Assembly: GCA_002162955.1 (NCBI GenBank)
Contig: MABD01000042.1
Coordinates: 1-64,000 of the forward strand
Origin: Gammaproteobacteria bacterium 45_16_T64
GTDB lineage: Bacteria > Pseudomonadota > Gammaproteobacteria > Pseudomonadales > Ketobacteraceae
Reading direction: 5' to 3'
Length of the DNA stretch: 64,000 nucleotides
Shown here: in pieces, positions 49,938 through 59,442 of the stretch
Position numbering within the stretch: position 1 is the first letter of the stretch
Layout of the letters: each line of letters starts with the position of its first letter
Made by a program: the position numbers and the translations under genes
The notes under the pieces: model-generated
The model's input: only the letters and a program-made list of their open reading frames with translations
Told to the model about the DNA's origin: nothing
Database searches by the model: none

Positions 49938-51557
49938 ATGGAATGGTTTAACAATATATCGATAAAATATAAGATTTCATTAATCCCACTTGTCAGTGTC
50001 TTGGGGTTTGCCCTTAATCTTGGGTATAGCTTTACCTCAAGTGCTGACTCAAGCCAAAGGCTTGGGCAAGTTCAGCAGGTGTATTATCCATTACTAGAGA
50101 AATCAGATGCTGTCATCGTTAAGGTGACAAGTATTCCAGAGATTCTTAACTCAGCGGTCAGTGCGGGCGAGATGGATATGGTCGCCGCAGCAGATAGTAC
50201 TGCAGACGAAGTGCGGGCTCTGTTAGATGAAATAGCGAAAATTCAGCAAAATGGCGATTCGCTGGTATCCGATATTGTGAGTGGCTTTGAAGGCTATTTT
50301 GGTGCCGCTAAAGAGTTATCTGTCAGCATGATTGATGGGACGGCAGACTTTAGTCAGCTTAGTGGCAAGATGTCTGGGATGACTGCTCAGCTGAAGAATC
50401 TACAAAAGCTGCTGGCCGAGTTTAGGGAGCAGAGTTTTGTTTCCTTTAACGATAATATCCAGCAGTCAACAGATGGTGCTAATCAAGCGCTAATGATTGG
50501 TGTTGTGGTGTCCCTGAGTACGATTGGAATATTGATGCTCGTATCATGGTACGTGACTTACTTAGTGACGGGTAGCATAGAAAAAGTGGTCGTTTCACTG
50601 AAAGAAATTGCCTCCGGGGATGGGGACTTAACCCAGAGGATAGAACAGGATTCAAGGGATGAGATGGGTAAGCTTGTCCACTGGTTTAATCTGTTTATTG
50701 AAAAATTGCAGCATACCATCGGTGACGTTGTAAAGTCGGTTAGCCCTCTAAATGATGTGTCTGGTGAGTTGGAAAAACTATCGACGAGTAGTCGCGGTAC
50801 GTCGAGTATGCAGCTCGAATCTACCTTGGTCATGTCACAGTCGATCGGTGAGATGTTACAAAGCCTTGCTGAAAATGCGACTAATGCATCGAATGCTGCA
50901 GACTCTGCTGCTAATGCTGATGAAGAGGCAAAATCTGGGCAAAAGATTGTGACTGAGACGGTAAAAATTATTGATGAACTTGCTGCTGAAGTTGAAAAGG
51001 CAGGGGACACCATCAAGCAGTTGGAAGCTGATACTGAGAATGTGGGGAATATTCTAGGCGTGATTCAGGGTATCGCTGCGCAAACAAATTTGTTGGCATT
51101 GAACGCAGCGATCGAAGCTGCGAGAGCGGGTGAGCAGGGCAGAGGGTTTGCCGTAGTTGCAGATGAGGTCAGGACGTTGGCATCGAGGACACAAGAGTCA
51201 ACGGAAGAAATTCAGTTGGTGATTGAGCAGCTTCAAAAGACAGCGAGAACCATCACTCTGGTTATGGATCAGGGCCAAGTGAAAGCAAGAGAGAGTGTCA
51301 CAAAGGCGGCTGAAACAGGTGAATCTTTGGCAAATATAGCTGCTGGTGTGGGTACTATTATGGAGATGAACATGCACATCGCGTCTGCAACGGAAGAGCA
51401 GCAACAAACATCAGCGTCGATTCAGCATGCTGTGGAAGAGATAAGGGATTCAGCAGAAAATACTGCTAAGGGAATGGAGCACTTGGCAAATTCAACTCAG
51501 CAGTTAGTGTCGGTTTCTTCTAATTTAGGAACGATTGCTTCACAATTTAAAGTATAG
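49938..51557 (+). CDS. Methyl-accepting chemotaxis protein
   Basis: 539 residues. A membrane helix at about 12-32, a ~150-residue periplasmic helical-bundle sensor, a second helix (about 185-210, [20 protein letters not shown]), HAMP (about 211-262) and a cytoplasmic coiled coil with the signalling tip [18 protein letters not shown] near 380. It should pass ligand signals to CheW/CheA. There is no C-terminal CheR tether pentapeptide. The ligand is unknown. It is monocistronic, converging with ybiB. Confidence 0.93.
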   Translation: MEWFNNISIKYKISLIPLVSVLGFALNLGYSFTSSADSSQRLGQVQQVYYPLLEKSDAVIVKVTSIPEILNSAVSAGEMDMVAAADSTADEVRALLDEIAKIQQNGDSLVSDIVSGFEGYFGAAKELSVSMIDGTADFSQLSGKMSGMTAQLKNLQKLLAEFREQSFVSFNDNIQQSTDGANQALMIGVVVSLSTIGILMLVSWYVTYLVTGSIEKVVVSLKEIASGDGDLTQRIEQDSRDEMGKLVHWFNLFIEKLQHTIGDVVKSVSPLNDVSGELEKLSTSSRGTSSMQLESTLVMSQSIGEMLQSLAENATNASNAADSAANADEEAKSGQKIVTETVKIIDELAAEVEKAGDTIKQLEADTENVGNILGVIQGIAAQTNLLALNAAIEAARAGEQGRGFAVVADEVRTLASRTQESTEEIQLVIEQLQKTARTITLVMDQGQVKARESVTKAAETGESLANIAAGVGTIMEMNMHIASATEEQQQTSASIQHAVEEIRDSAENTAKGMEHLANSTQQLVSVSSNLGTIASQFKV

Positions 51558-51559
51558 CC

Positions 51560-52567
51560 TTAGATAAGGGATCGGTTGCGTTGCTCCCAAAGGGCATCAG
51601 CCATATTAAGTGACTCAGATTGGGTAGCCGTTTGTTGAGTAAGTTTTAGTGCTAGCGCAATTGTTCCTTTGGCAGCGGCGATGCCGTACTCATGATCAAC
51701 CTCACCTTGCCAAACCTTGGCGAATTGCCGCAAATCTAAGTCAGACTCCTTCAGATGGCGCCGTTCGAAGAGTCTCGGCCATTCCTCTTGAGTGAGTTCA
51801 CCATTGGAAATAGACAGTGATTTACATGGCGTGTCTGGGTTTCGTTCGATTTCGCCAGCCTCACCTTTAATGACCAGAGAATTGTGATAGCCGAGAGCCT
51901 GAGACGCCAGTTGGTGTGAAGGTTGGTAAGCCGGGTGAAAAATACCTTGAATGATGTAGGGGGCGTTGGTCGGATTGATTAAGCGGGCGAGTGTGTGAAC
52001 GGGTGAGCGTAGACCTAGAGTATTTCTTAGGTTGATAATATTAGCGAGCTTAGGGCACATTGAGCGCAAGGGGAAATAGGTAAACCCTTGTGAGTGTTTG
52101 TGCTCGATGACTTCATTCCAGTTTTTCGATATAGCAAACCCTAGCGTACTAAGGACTTCTTCCGTGTAGATTCTATCGATGGTATGCCCTGCAGCGCCAT
52201 GCATAAATATGTCGATATTATTTTCGGCTAATACTAATACGGCTAATAAATACCAGGGCAGGTGCCGCCTTTTTCCTGCGTAGGAAGACCAGTCCAGGGT
52301 GAAATCGACGCCTTCGATGTTTGGTAGGCAATGTTTTTTTACCGCGTTAACAAAGCCAATTAATTCCTCAGGGCTTTCCTCTTTAACTCGTAGCAACATG
52401 AGAAATGCACCTAGCTGTACATCCTCCACTTCGCCGTCCATGATCATAGTCATTGCTTGGTGTGCTTCGTCTAGAGTCAGTGAGCGGCTGCCTTTTTTGC
52501 CTTTTCCTAGAATCCTGACAAATTGTGCAAAAGGATGTTCGTGGCTGGGTGGAATGCTGGTTTTCAT
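51560..52567 (-). CDS. ybiB: YbiB, glycosyltransferase family 3-like protein
   Basis: 335 residues of the TrpD2/YbiB group: anthranilate phosphoribosyltransferase fold, but E. coli YbiB binds nucleic acid and lacks the known TrpD activity. Seen: LTLDEAHQAMTMIMDGEVED VQLGAFLMLLRVKEE, then LRNTLGLRSPVHTLARLINP and GYHNSLVIKGEAGEIERNPD. Last gene of the tusDCB-tusE-ybiB run. Confidence 0.88.
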   Translation of the reverse strand: MKTSIPPSHEHPFAQFVRILGKGKKGSRSLTLDEAHQAMTMIMDGEVEDVQLGAFLMLLRVKEESPEELIGFVNAVKKHCLPNIEGVDFTLDWSSYAGKRRHLPWYLLAVLVLAENNIDIFMHGAAGHTIDRIYTEEVLSTLGFAISKNWNEVIEHKHSQGFTYFPLRSMCPKLANIINLRNTLGLRSPVHTLARLINPTNAPYIIQGIFHPAYQPSHQLASQALGYHNSLVIKGEAGEIERNPDTPCKSLSISNGELTQEEWPRLFERRHLKESDLDLRQFAKVWQGEVDHEYGIAAAKGTIALALKLTQQTATQSESLNMADALWEQRNRSLI

Positions 52568-52581
52568 GGTTTTTCTCGAAG

Positions 52582-52917
52582 TTATAAGCAGTTGGTAGGG
52601 CGTGGTAATCCTGCAATTTTTGCGGCTCGTTTGGCCGGGCTGTCAGGGAATAGTCCAAGTAGATAGATACTGGTACCTTTCTCGTCTCCAAGTTTCTTTT
52701 TTGCAGCTTTAACTAGAATGCGCATCGCTGGGGCGTGTTCGAATTCATTATGAAAATCACGCAATAGATAAATGACCTCCCAGTGAGCAGGGGTTAAGCT
52801 AATAGCGTCATTTGCCGCAAGTTGTTTTGCCACCTCTTCATCCCAGTCTGACAGTAGTTCTAAGTAACCCTCTTTGTCTAGGGGTATAGTCTTGCCATTG
52901 ATTTCTATAGATCTCAT
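52582..52917 (-). CDS. tusE: Sulfur relay protein TusE (DsrC family)
   Basis: 111 residues. It accepts persulfide sulfur from TusBCD and hands it to MnmA. KEGYLELLSDWDEEVAKQLA at the start, LTPAHWEVIYLLRDFHNEF in the middle, and the C-terminal PRPTNCL with the penultimate catalytic Cys110. The second, upstream Cys of dissimilatory DsrC is absent, consistent with a Tus role. tusB ends 2 nt before its start. Confidence 0.94.
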   Translation of the reverse strand: MRSIEINGKTIPLDKEGYLELLSDWDEEVAKQLAANDAISLTPAHWEVIYLLRDFHNEFEHAPAMRILVKAAKKKLGDEKGTSIYLLGLFPDSPAKRAAKIAGLPRPTNCL

Positions 52918-52918
52918 G

Positions 52919-53206
52919 TTACGACCATGTTTGGCTCGCGGTGTGGGCGACAGTTAGTTGCACAAATTCATCGTAGTCAACGGGCTTGCTGGTGCTTGAC
53001 GGGCATAAGCCTCGAGCCTTTACGTCTTGTGATAAATAGTAGGTTTGAATGTGTGCCTTCTCGATATCGTTGAGCAAGGCGCTGTCTAATAGACAATATA
53101 CCCCGTCCTCGATAAATAGAATGGCATCGCCTGTATTTGCGACGGATAGACAGTCACGAATGCTGGTGGAGTTGGATTCGGGTCTAGTGATTATATGTAA
53201 GGTCAT
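52919..53206 (-). CDS. tusB: Sulfur relay protein TusB
   Basis: 95 residues, DsrH-like. MTLHIITRPESNSTSI, DAILFIEDGVYCLL, and late KPVDYDEFVQLTVAHTASQTW fit TusB. It forms the TusBCD hexamer. Ten nucleotides separate it from tusC, and tusE follows. Confidence 0.92.
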   Translation of the reverse strand: MTLHIITRPESNSTSIRDCLSVANTGDAILFIEDGVYCLLDSALLNDIEKAHIQTYYLSQDVKARGLCPSSTSKPVDYDEFVQLTVAHTASQTWS

Positions 53207-53216
53207 GGGCGCAGTA

Positions 53217-53591
53217 TTAAAACGTGAATATTTTGTGTTGAGTTGAATATAGCTCTTTTACTTCTTTAGGCGTCAATGTGCTGCAAGGTATCGATATGTC
53301 ATCGAGCGTTAGGCCTCGTTCCTGCAGGCTTTTGTCGAGCGTAACAATGGATTCCACGCCATACATGTCGAGGGACTGAAAAATTGCCGCAGTATTTTTT
53401 GTAGGTAGCCCACTTGGGTCCTGACTTTTTATAGCTTGAAATACACCGTCTCCCAGTAGTAGTAGCGTCACATTTTGGCCGAAAGCACTAGCCGTGAGCA
53501 GCGCGTCTAGCCCTTCTTTGGTTGAGGGGGTAGAGTGTGGGGCTTTATTAAACACAAATAGAAAATTGAGCGCTGTATTGCTATCAGTCAT
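53217..53591 (-). CDS. tusC: Sulfur relay protein TusC
   Basis: 124 residues from the ATG at 53591, one base after the tusD stop; an in-frame ATG at 53603 inside tusD is less likely. DsrF-like fold: FLFVFNKAPHSTPSTKEGLDALLTASAFG and LLGDGVFQAI. Part of the TusBCD complex. Confidence 0.92.
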   Translation of the reverse strand: MTDSNTALNFLFVFNKAPHSTPSTKEGLDALLTASAFGQNVTLLLLGDGVFQAIKSQDPSGLPTKNTAAIFQSLDMYGVESIVTLDKSLQERGLTLDDISIPCSTLTPKEVKELYSTQHKIFTF

Positions 53592-53592
53592 G

Positions 53593-53985
53593 TTAGACCC
53601 CAAATGTGACTAAGCGATCGCTAGTGATCGCAGCTTCGGCTAGTTGGCCCAAACCTGAGATAACAAAGGGCTTACTGACGTTGTGAGCATTCTTTTCGTA
53701 TCGAATGGATTCATCTTTATCCAAAATGCCTCGCTTTAGGCAAGCCGAAACACAGAGAATAAGCTCTACATTATGTTGAAGCGCGAGTTCGCTCCATTGG
53801 GCTGGGATGTCAATTTCATCTTGAGGTACAACGGCTAGACTGCATCCGGTATGGACTCCGTCGCTTGAAAAAAACACTCGGCCAAGTTGATGTTCAGTCT
53901 TTAGTAGCGCTTTGGCAAAGTTTAGCGCACTAAGATTGCCTTGATGGCTATAGGGTGAACAGGTTACGTGTAGAGCAAAGTTCAT
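53593..53985 (-). CDS. tusD: Sulfur relay protein TusD
   Basis: 130 residues, DsrE-like. Cys78 in LILCVSACLKRGILD corresponds to the active Cys of E. coli TusD, which receives sulfur from TusA. GVHTGCSLAVVPQDEI is also typical. First gene of tusDCB-tusE-ybiB; no tusA is in the window. Confidence 0.94.
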   Translation of the reverse strand: MNFALHVTCSPYSHQGNLSALNFAKALLKTEHQLGRVFFSSDGVHTGCSLAVVPQDEIDIPAQWSELALQHNVELILCVSACLKRGILDKDESIRYEKNAHNVSKPFVISGLGQLAEAAITSDRLVTFGV

Positions 53986-53999
53986 TGGTTTATCCTAAA

Positions 54000-54037
54000 A
54001 AAAAGCCCCGAACAGCGTGAGCTGTTCGGGGCTTTTT
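54000..54037 (-). terminator. Terminator between yccA and tusD
   Basis: Left arm 54001-54016 (AAAAGCCCCGAACAGC) pairs perfectly with 54021-54036, loop GTGA, with A/T runs at the ends. It ends the minus-strand Bax-inhibitor gene and precedes tusD. Confidence 0.9.
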
Positions 54038-54049
54038 GAGGCTTGGATA

Positions 54050-54724
54050 TTAATCGTCGCCAGAGAACGCCGTTAAGATACTCATTAGGCTGAGAAGCAA
54101 GTTGTAGATTGATACATACAAGCTGATAGTGGCAAGGACATAGTTTCTCTCGCCACCATTGATGATTTGACCCGTTTGCCAAAGAATCATCGCGCTAGAG
54201 AATAGTACAAAGAAGCCCGAGATAGCTAACGATAGCACCGGCATCTGAAGGAATATGTTGGCAATTACGGCAACAAGAATGATCCAAAATCCAGCGGTCA
54301 AGAATCCAGTCAAGAAACTGAAGTCTTTCTTGCTGACCACAGCATATGCCGACAGACTAAGGAACGTCATGCCTGTCATGCCAAGAGCCATTGTAATGAT
54401 GTTGCTGCCCCCTGGTATGGACAGAAACATATTAAATATAGGGCCTAAGGTGTAGCCTAGGAAGCCAGTGAACACAAATGTTAGCACTAAACCCATAGGG
54501 CTGTTCTGTGTCTTGTGTATTGCAAATAGCAATCCATAGAAGCCTACGAGAAGCACTATGATATTGGGGTAGGGTGCATTCATTGCCATCGCAACGCCTG
54601 CAACAATGGAGCTGAAAATAATGGTCATTCCAAGCAACATGTAAGTGTTTCTTAGAACCTTGTTGATCGCGACAGAATCCTGTTGGCCCGTGAGTTCCGG
54701 GGCGGCATAGGGATTATTTTGCAT
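54050..54724 (-). CDS. yccA: Bax inhibitor-1/YccA family membrane protein
   Basis: 224 residues with seven membrane segments. Family features: VLRNTYMLLGMTIIFSSIV, GFLGYTLGPIFNMFL and the C-terminal NYVLATISLYVSIYNLLLSLMSIL, whose Asn, Leu and Tyr pattern is conserved. YccA modulates FtsH in E. coli; other members leak calcium. It is monocistronic. Confidence 0.93.
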   Translation of the reverse strand: MQNNPYAAPELTGQQDSVAINKVLRNTYMLLGMTIIFSSIVAGVAMAMNAPYPNIIVLLVGFYGLLFAIHKTQNSPMGLVLTFVFTGFLGYTLGPIFNMFLSIPGGSNIITMALGMTGMTFLSLSAYAVVSKKDFSFLTGFLTAGFWIILVAVIANIFLQMPVLSLAISGFFVLFSSAMILWQTGQIINGGERNYVLATISLYVSIYNLLLSLMSILTAFSGDD

Positions 54725-55025
54725 AATAAACCTCGAGTTTTTCCATAAATTGTCTGTGTATGATGACGAACTGTTATCCCTGTTCGCATAGGCCCCCTAT
54801 GAAAGCATGAGCCACTTACAACAATAATAATGGTGGTCATCACAATATCAAGGGTTTGACACATTGTAAGCAAAATAATTTCCTTTTAGGGGGGCTAAAC
54901 ATGTCCTGAATCCGGTTAAAACCGCCCAAATCCTTGGCCTACATGGTTAAGGAGATAAAAATGCGGTTATTTTCAAATAAAGCTTCCCATTTCAATGGGT
55001 TGCTGTATTATTCGCCTCACTCGCC
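54725..55025. other. Intergenic region between yccA and tRNA-Ser
   Basis: About 300 bases with no gene. It holds the divergent promoters of yccA and tRNA-Ser; none is clear enough to place. Confidence 0.5.
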
Positions 55026-55116
55026 GGTGAGGTGGCTGAGTGGTCGAAAGCAACGGTTTTGAAAACCGTCGAGGGTTCATAGCCCTCCCAGGGTTCAAAT
55101 CCCTGCCTCACCGCCA
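55026..55116 (+). tRNA. tRNA-Ser(TGA)
   Basis: 91 nt including encoded CCA. The acceptor stem is GGTGAGG/CCTCACC with discriminator G. The anticodon stem ACGGT/ACCGT encloses TTTGAAA, so the anticodon is TGA (55060-55062). The long variable arm (CGAGGGTTCATAGCCCTC) is typical of class II tRNA-Ser. Confidence 0.97.
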
Positions 55117-55125
55117 TATAAGATA

Positions 55126-55162
55126 AGCCGTAGCCCTTTAAACAAGGGGTTGCGGCTTTTTC
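55126..55162 (+). terminator. Terminator after tRNA-Ser
   Basis: AGCCGTAGCCCTT (55126-55138) pairs, with wobble positions, with AAGGGGTTGCGGCT (about 55144-55157), followed by a T run. Confidence 0.8.
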
Positions 55163-55260
55163 GTTTCTGGGTTTGGGGTGTTTTTGGGGCAGAATCACAT
55201 CATTTGCACTATAGGATATTTTCATTACAACCGCCCAGTTTGCGAGTCTAGATAATCCCC

Positions 55261-55773
55261 CTATTTAAAATTGTCTGGTGCATTGTTAATGAAATAATAC
55301 ATGGCATCTGCAAATCGCTTAGCCTTTTTCTCGCTTAAGGAGTAAATGCGTTTTGTGATTTTTCCTGAGCCATCGCTGATTGCTGCAAAGTAATAGTTCC
55401 CCTTCTTGAATAGTGAGATGTTCGAGACAGAGGAGTGGTAAATCCTCTCTCCTAAAATCGTCGTTTTTGAGGTTACATTACCCGTCGATAACCCGGTATG
55501 CAGGCTGCCATGATGAAAGCCCCCGTGGTGATGTGAGCCAAAGCCGAGTACCAGTGCTTTAGTTCGCGTTTTTGTACCATAATCAAACCCAAGATACTCG
55601 GAGCCTATGTGCATCGCCTGCGGTCTATATTTTTGCGGTTGCTCCATTACAACTTGCTTAATTATTTTTGTTGCGCTGGGTTCGCTCTGTAACGGAATGG
55701 CTGAGTAGGGGACTGGAACAGATGAACAGGAAGCTAAAAATACTGTAGTCAAGAGCGTGATTAAGTGTTTCAT
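55261..55773 (-). CDS. Lipoprotein, hypothetical
   Basis: 170 residues from the ATG at 55773; the open frame continues 24 codons 5' without a signal peptide. The signal peptide ends in the lipobox FLASC (Cys about residue 16), so it should be lipid-anchored. A His- and Gly-rich stretch (GSHHHGGFHHGSLHTG, about 103-118) could bind metal. The C-terminal half (YYFAAISDGSGKITKRIYSLSEKKAKRFA) resembles a PH-like strand and helix pattern. Family not recognised. Confidence 0.65.
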   Translation of the reverse strand: MKHLITLLTTVFLASCSSVPVPYSAIPLQSEPSATKIIKQVVMEQPQKYRPQAMHIGSEYLGFDYGTKTRTKALVLGFGSHHHGGFHHGSLHTGLSTGNVTSKTTILGERIYHSSVSNISLFKKGNYYFAAISDGSGKITKRIYSLSEKKAKRFADAMYYFINNAPDNFK

Positions 55774-55987
55774 AATCGTTACCCGTGTGGACGACTCATT
55801 TCGCCTAGGGAATAGCCAATGCATCGTCAGTTGCTGTATATCCAATTATAGAGGAGCTGACTGTTAAATGAACCACTTGGTATTAATTAGGCGTCTAATT
55901 TTATTAGTTTTGAGTGGGGGGGGGTAAAGCAGGCACGATCCGTTGTTCTATAATGAGTCAACGGGAATACAAAATTTGGGTGATTAA

Positions 55988-56869
55988 ATGAAGCCTATTA
56001 CCAGTATTGTGGCCTCTACTTGTGCAGCCGTGTTATTACTTCACTGTGATGTCATGCAAGCAGAAAGTAAAGCCGATACTGAAGATGTTATTCATTGGTA
56101 CAGCTTTAATATTTCACCTGGAGGGATTCTAAGTGGCCCGTATCATCGCCAAGGTATAGGATACCTTTTCTATGAGGAGTATGCCGCTGCGCTGCCTGAG
56201 TACAATCATAAATTTTCTTACGCCAATGTTGCGCGCATGCGGGCTGTCGTTGAAAAGAAGGCAAATAGTTACATTACCTACATATTTCATCTGCCAGAAT
56301 ATACTGAGCATCGACATTGGGGGCCGGTTAATTATATCGCACCACCTAATAGGATCATTACGCGACCTTCTATCGCCAAGCAGTGGGCCAATAAGAGGTT
56401 GTCGCTTGCGGATATTCTTGAAAACCAACCCTTGCGTTTGGGTTTGATGGCAGGGCGCACCTATCGTGTACCTGAACTACTTGAGGCAAACAGGCACAAT
56501 CCGAACCTTTTTCGAAAGCATGCTAGTAGTGAAAGTATCTATAAAATGATCCGTTCAAATCGTTTGGATTATACGCTGGGTGATTGGTTGGAGTTGGCGT
56601 ACATAGAGGAATCTCTACAAATGGAAAATACTTTTGTGACCATTCCCATGCAGGAAGTCAGAGAATATACGCCCAATTTTGTAAGTTGTACTCGAAATCC
56701 TTGGGGTAAGAAGATTATCGACAAGCTTAATGCTGTATTTTCTACTGTGGATATAATGGAGGCTAAAATACTGCCACATGTTTTGCGTTGGGTGAGGGAC
56801 AATGAGAAGCCCATTTATGCCAGGGAATATATTCGGCAGGTGAGAAAATATCTTAAAGGGAATAGATGA
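55988..56869 (+). CDS. Periplasmic protein, TIGR02285-like
   Basis: 293 residues. A signal peptide (VASTCAAVLLLHCDVMQA) is followed by a substrate-binding-protein-like fold. VIHWYSFNISPGGILSGPY near the start, then LRLGLMAGRTYRVPELLEAN and DYTLGDWLELAYIEESL match the TIGR02285 family of predicted periplasmic proteins, which resemble extracellular solute-binding domains. No transporter genes are nearby, so the ligand and partner are unknown. Confidence 0.65.
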   Translation: MKPITSIVASTCAAVLLLHCDVMQAESKADTEDVIHWYSFNISPGGILSGPYHRQGIGYLFYEEYAAALPEYNHKFSYANVARMRAVVEKKANSYITYIFHLPEYTEHRHWGPVNYIAPPNRIITRPSIAKQWANKRLSLADILENQPLRLGLMAGRTYRVPELLEANRHNPNLFRKHASSESIYKMIRSNRLDYTLGDWLELAYIEESLQMENTFVTIPMQEVREYTPNFVSCTRNPWGKKIIDKLNAVFSTVDIMEAKILPHVLRWVRDNEKPIYAREYIRQVRKYLKGNR

Positions 56870-57031
56870 CTGTAGGTTGTTTTGATTGGTTCAAATGCTT
56901 GTTTTGATATTTTGTTTGTGTCGATAGCGTTTGGGAATGAGCGTGATGGTTGGGGGGAGTCAGGAGTCGCTGAGTAAATTGCGCAACTGATTCCAATTCA
57001 TCCGGCAATCAGTTGCAAATAGAAATGACGT

Positions 57032-57937
57032 TTATTTCGCTAAGAATGACAAAATGTGTTGTGTCACTTCTTCTGGTCTTTCCTGGTGAACAAATAACTT
57101 GCTATGTGCGACGGTCGCCAGTTCAACTTCGGAGCCAAATCGCGACATCATTTTTCTAGCGGCGCTAAGTGGGAATGTTCTGTCATTTTCTCCCCAAAGG
57201 AAAAGGGTCGGTAATGTAAGGTTGGGGTGTAATTCATCCATGTCATCGATTCGTTTCCAATTACAAATGTTGTTGAAGGAATGGATTGCGTCGCTAAATC
57301 TTTTTGAAGAGTTAAGCAAAGGCTCGATAAAATCAGTTTTGAAAGAGGATTTTAGTTGTGATTTTTCATAGAAGACACCGCCAAGGAACATAGGGGTGGC
57401 AACAATGTTATCTATAGCGAGCATTTTTCTCATGATCGCGCTTACTCCCGGTATTTTTAGGCCTTGTTTGTACATTGGCAGCCAAGGGGGGCGCTCAAAA
57501 GGGATTTCTGTATTAGACAATATTAAATGGGTGACGTTGCTAGGAGCTTTAGCAGCAAGATGACGGCCCACCATGCCACCGCTGTCATTGCCATAAACGG
57601 CATATGAGGATATCTCAAGTTTGCCCATCAGCTTAACGAGAAGGGAAGATTGCCCTTGTGGTGTAAGGTCGATTGTTTTGTGCCATGCTGTTTCCCCTAG
57701 GCCTGGCAGATCCACTGTTATACAGGTGAACTTATGGTTGATTTGATTGATCACTTTCTCATAGGTGAGGCCGCTAAGAGGCCAGCCGTGTAGAAACAAA
57801 ATAACCGGTGCTGATAAGGGCGATAGCGGGCCGGATATCCGATAGGCTAATTCTAGCCCATCTATATCGGCTTTCTGAATTGGTGCCTCTCGTAATGGCA
57901 TGTTGTGTTCAATTTTCACAGCAGCGATCATGTTCAT
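57032..57937 (-). CDS. Alpha/beta hydrolase (epoxide hydrolase/dehalogenase-like)
   Basis: 301 residues. Oxyanion motif HGWP (50-53), nucleophile elbow YGNDSGG with Asp118 as the nucleophile, acid in WGENDRTFP, and base His in VAHSKLFVHQERPEE. An Asp nucleophile points to epoxide hydrolase or haloalkane dehalogenase rather than esterase activity. No signal peptide, so it is cytoplasmic. Divergent from the AraC gene 109 nt away, which probably regulates it. Confidence 0.85.
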   Translation of the reverse strand: MNMIAAVKIEHNMPLREAPIQKADIDGLELAYRISGPLSPLSAPVILFLHGWPLSGLTYEKVINQINHKFTCITVDLPGLGETAWHKTIDLTPQGQSSLLVKLMGKLEISSYAVYGNDSGGMVGRHLAAKAPSNVTHLILSNTEIPFERPPWLPMYKQGLKIPGVSAIMRKMLAIDNIVATPMFLGGVFYEKSQLKSSFKTDFIEPLLNSSKRFSDAIHSFNNICNWKRIDDMDELHPNLTLPTLFLWGENDRTFPLSAARKMMSRFGSEVELATVAHSKLFVHQERPEEVTQHILSFLAK

Positions 57938-58046
57938 GTTACCTTTGGTAAGTGAAGCGGAAATGATTGTTACTTAGTATGACGAGGTGTGCAGCGAATA
58001 CTTGTAAAAACCGGAAGTCGGATAAAAGCGAGGAGTGTGTTAGTTA

Positions 58047-58832
58047 ATGAACTCGAATGTGTTAATAATAAGTAATCAAATTACGGTGTTTGCAGGCTAT
58101 ATGCCGGATGTCGGACTGCATTCCCATTACACTGCAGTGTTAGTTTTTTCACTCGAGGGTGAACCGATTGCGGTTGCTGGAGAGGGTGGGGAGTGGAGTG
58201 GCTATGCTCGGTACTTTCTTCACCCCGACGTGCTTAATAAAATGCGAAACCATGATCAGTTGATAGGTTGCGTTTTTTTTGAGCCAGAGAGTTCGCTATA
58301 TTCTCAATTTATAAAGGGAAAGGACCTTGGTAGAGAGGGTTTGGTTGAATACGTGGAGCCACTGGAGGATTTGGTTGCACTTATGAAAGGGTATTTCCAG
58401 GCCCCGAATAATACGGATGCGTTTATTCAATCAGTTGTGTCGTGTTTGATGGGAGCAATGGATTGTAGCAATGTGTTGGAAGGGGATCTGAGAGTTGATG
58501 AAGTATCGAAGGAGATCAAAAGGGACCTTGCTGCTAATGCCAGTGCAATGGAGCTGGCAAATTTGGTGAATATATCTGAGCGTCAATTGTCGACGTTATT
58601 TAAGCGTCAGCTGGGTGTCCCGATTAGGCGGTATCGGCAATGGTTAAGATTAAAGGAGGTTGCCCGGTTGGTTGGTGAAGGTCAAAACCTAACCGATGCG
58701 GCGTTAAACGCAGGCTTTTCGGACTCGGCTCATTTCTCAAATACCTGTCGAAAAATGCTGGGTGTTAAACCAACTGACCTTCTTTTGAGCAATATGCCAT
58801 TGATGTTGTATGCCAGCTCTGATTGCGTTTAA
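58047..58832 (+). CDS. AraC family transcription regulator
   Basis: 261 residues. N-terminal cupin-like effector domain (GLHSHYTAVLVFSLEGEPI) and a C-terminal double helix-turn-helix (about 168-250: SAMELANLVNISERQLSTLFK then LTDAALNAGFSDSAHFSNTC). It probably controls the divergent hydrolase. The inducer is unknown. Confidence 0.88.
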   Translation: MNSNVLIISNQITVFAGYMPDVGLHSHYTAVLVFSLEGEPIAVAGEGGEWSGYARYFLHPDVLNKMRNHDQLIGCVFFEPESSLYSQFIKGKDLGREGLVEYVEPLEDLVALMKGYFQAPNNTDAFIQSVVSCLMGAMDCSNVLEGDLRVDEVSKEIKRDLAANASAMELANLVNISERQLSTLFKRQLGVPIRRYRQWLRLKEVARLVGEGQNLTDAALNAGFSDSAHFSNTCRKMLGVKPTDLLLSNMPLMLYASSDCV

Positions 58833-58902
58833 TTAGGCTTCCAAAGTGATTGAATTGTTGGCCTCTGATATGCCATGCTCAATAAAAAAGGGAGCAATAA
58901 TT

Positions 58903-59442
58903 ATGTCGGAGATTGATAGTTTTATTAATGCGGTGTTGGTGAGAGAAGGTGGGTTTGTTGATCATCCCTCAGATAGAGGTGGCCCCACGAATTTTGGTAT
59001 TACTATTACAACGCTGTCCGGTTATATCGGGCGGCGAGCGACTCGAGAAGAGGTCAAGGCCCTCTCGGAAGATGTTGCTCGTGACATATATGAGAAAAAT
59101 TATTTCATCGGGCCTCGTATTAATTTGCTTCCTGAAAATATCCAGAGCTTTGTGTTTGACAGTGCAGTAAATCATGGCCCCAGGCGGGGGATTAAATTTG
59201 TGCAAAGTGTATGCAATCAAGCGGGCTATCTCCCGATGCTCTCCGAAGATGGTGCGATGGGACCTAATACCAGAAAAGGAGCTGAGTGGGCTGGTCAGCA
59301 AATGGGGGGGGTGTTTTTGAAAGCTCTTGTGGAAGAGAGGCGGAATTTCTACAGTACGATAGTAGAGTCAAATCCATCGCAATTTGTTTTTTGGGATGGC
59401 TGGATGAATCGACTAAAGGATTTTGAGAGGGAGGTTGCGTAA
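58903..59442 (+). CDS. GH108 N-acetylmuramidase (phage-type lysozyme)
   Basis: 179 residues from the ATG at 58903, 8 nt after GGGAG; the open frame extends 19 codons 5' without a ribosome site. The GH108 catalytic motif EGGFVDHPSDRGGPTNFGIT contains the catalytic Glu. A C-terminal peptidoglycan-binding domain (PG_binding_3-like, EDGAMGPNTRKGAEW) follows. It cleaves the glycan strand of the cell wall. No signal peptide; the holin gene overlaps its stop (TAATG), so export through the holin is likely. Confidence 0.88.
   Translation: MSEIDSFINAVLVREGGFVDHPSDRGGPTNFGITITTLSGYIGRRATREEVKALSEDVARDIYEKNYFIGPRINLLPENIQSFVFDSAVNHGPRRGIKFVQSVCNQAGYLPMLSEDGAMGPNTRKGAEWAGQQMGGVFLKALVEERRNFYSTIVESNPSQFVFWDGWMNRLKDFEREVA

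Noticed and set aside
54992-55225. 77-codon minus-strand ORF with the string RQGFEPWEGYEPS
   Set aside because: It lies antisense to tRNA-Ser. This string is a well-known false protein product of tRNA-Ser genes.
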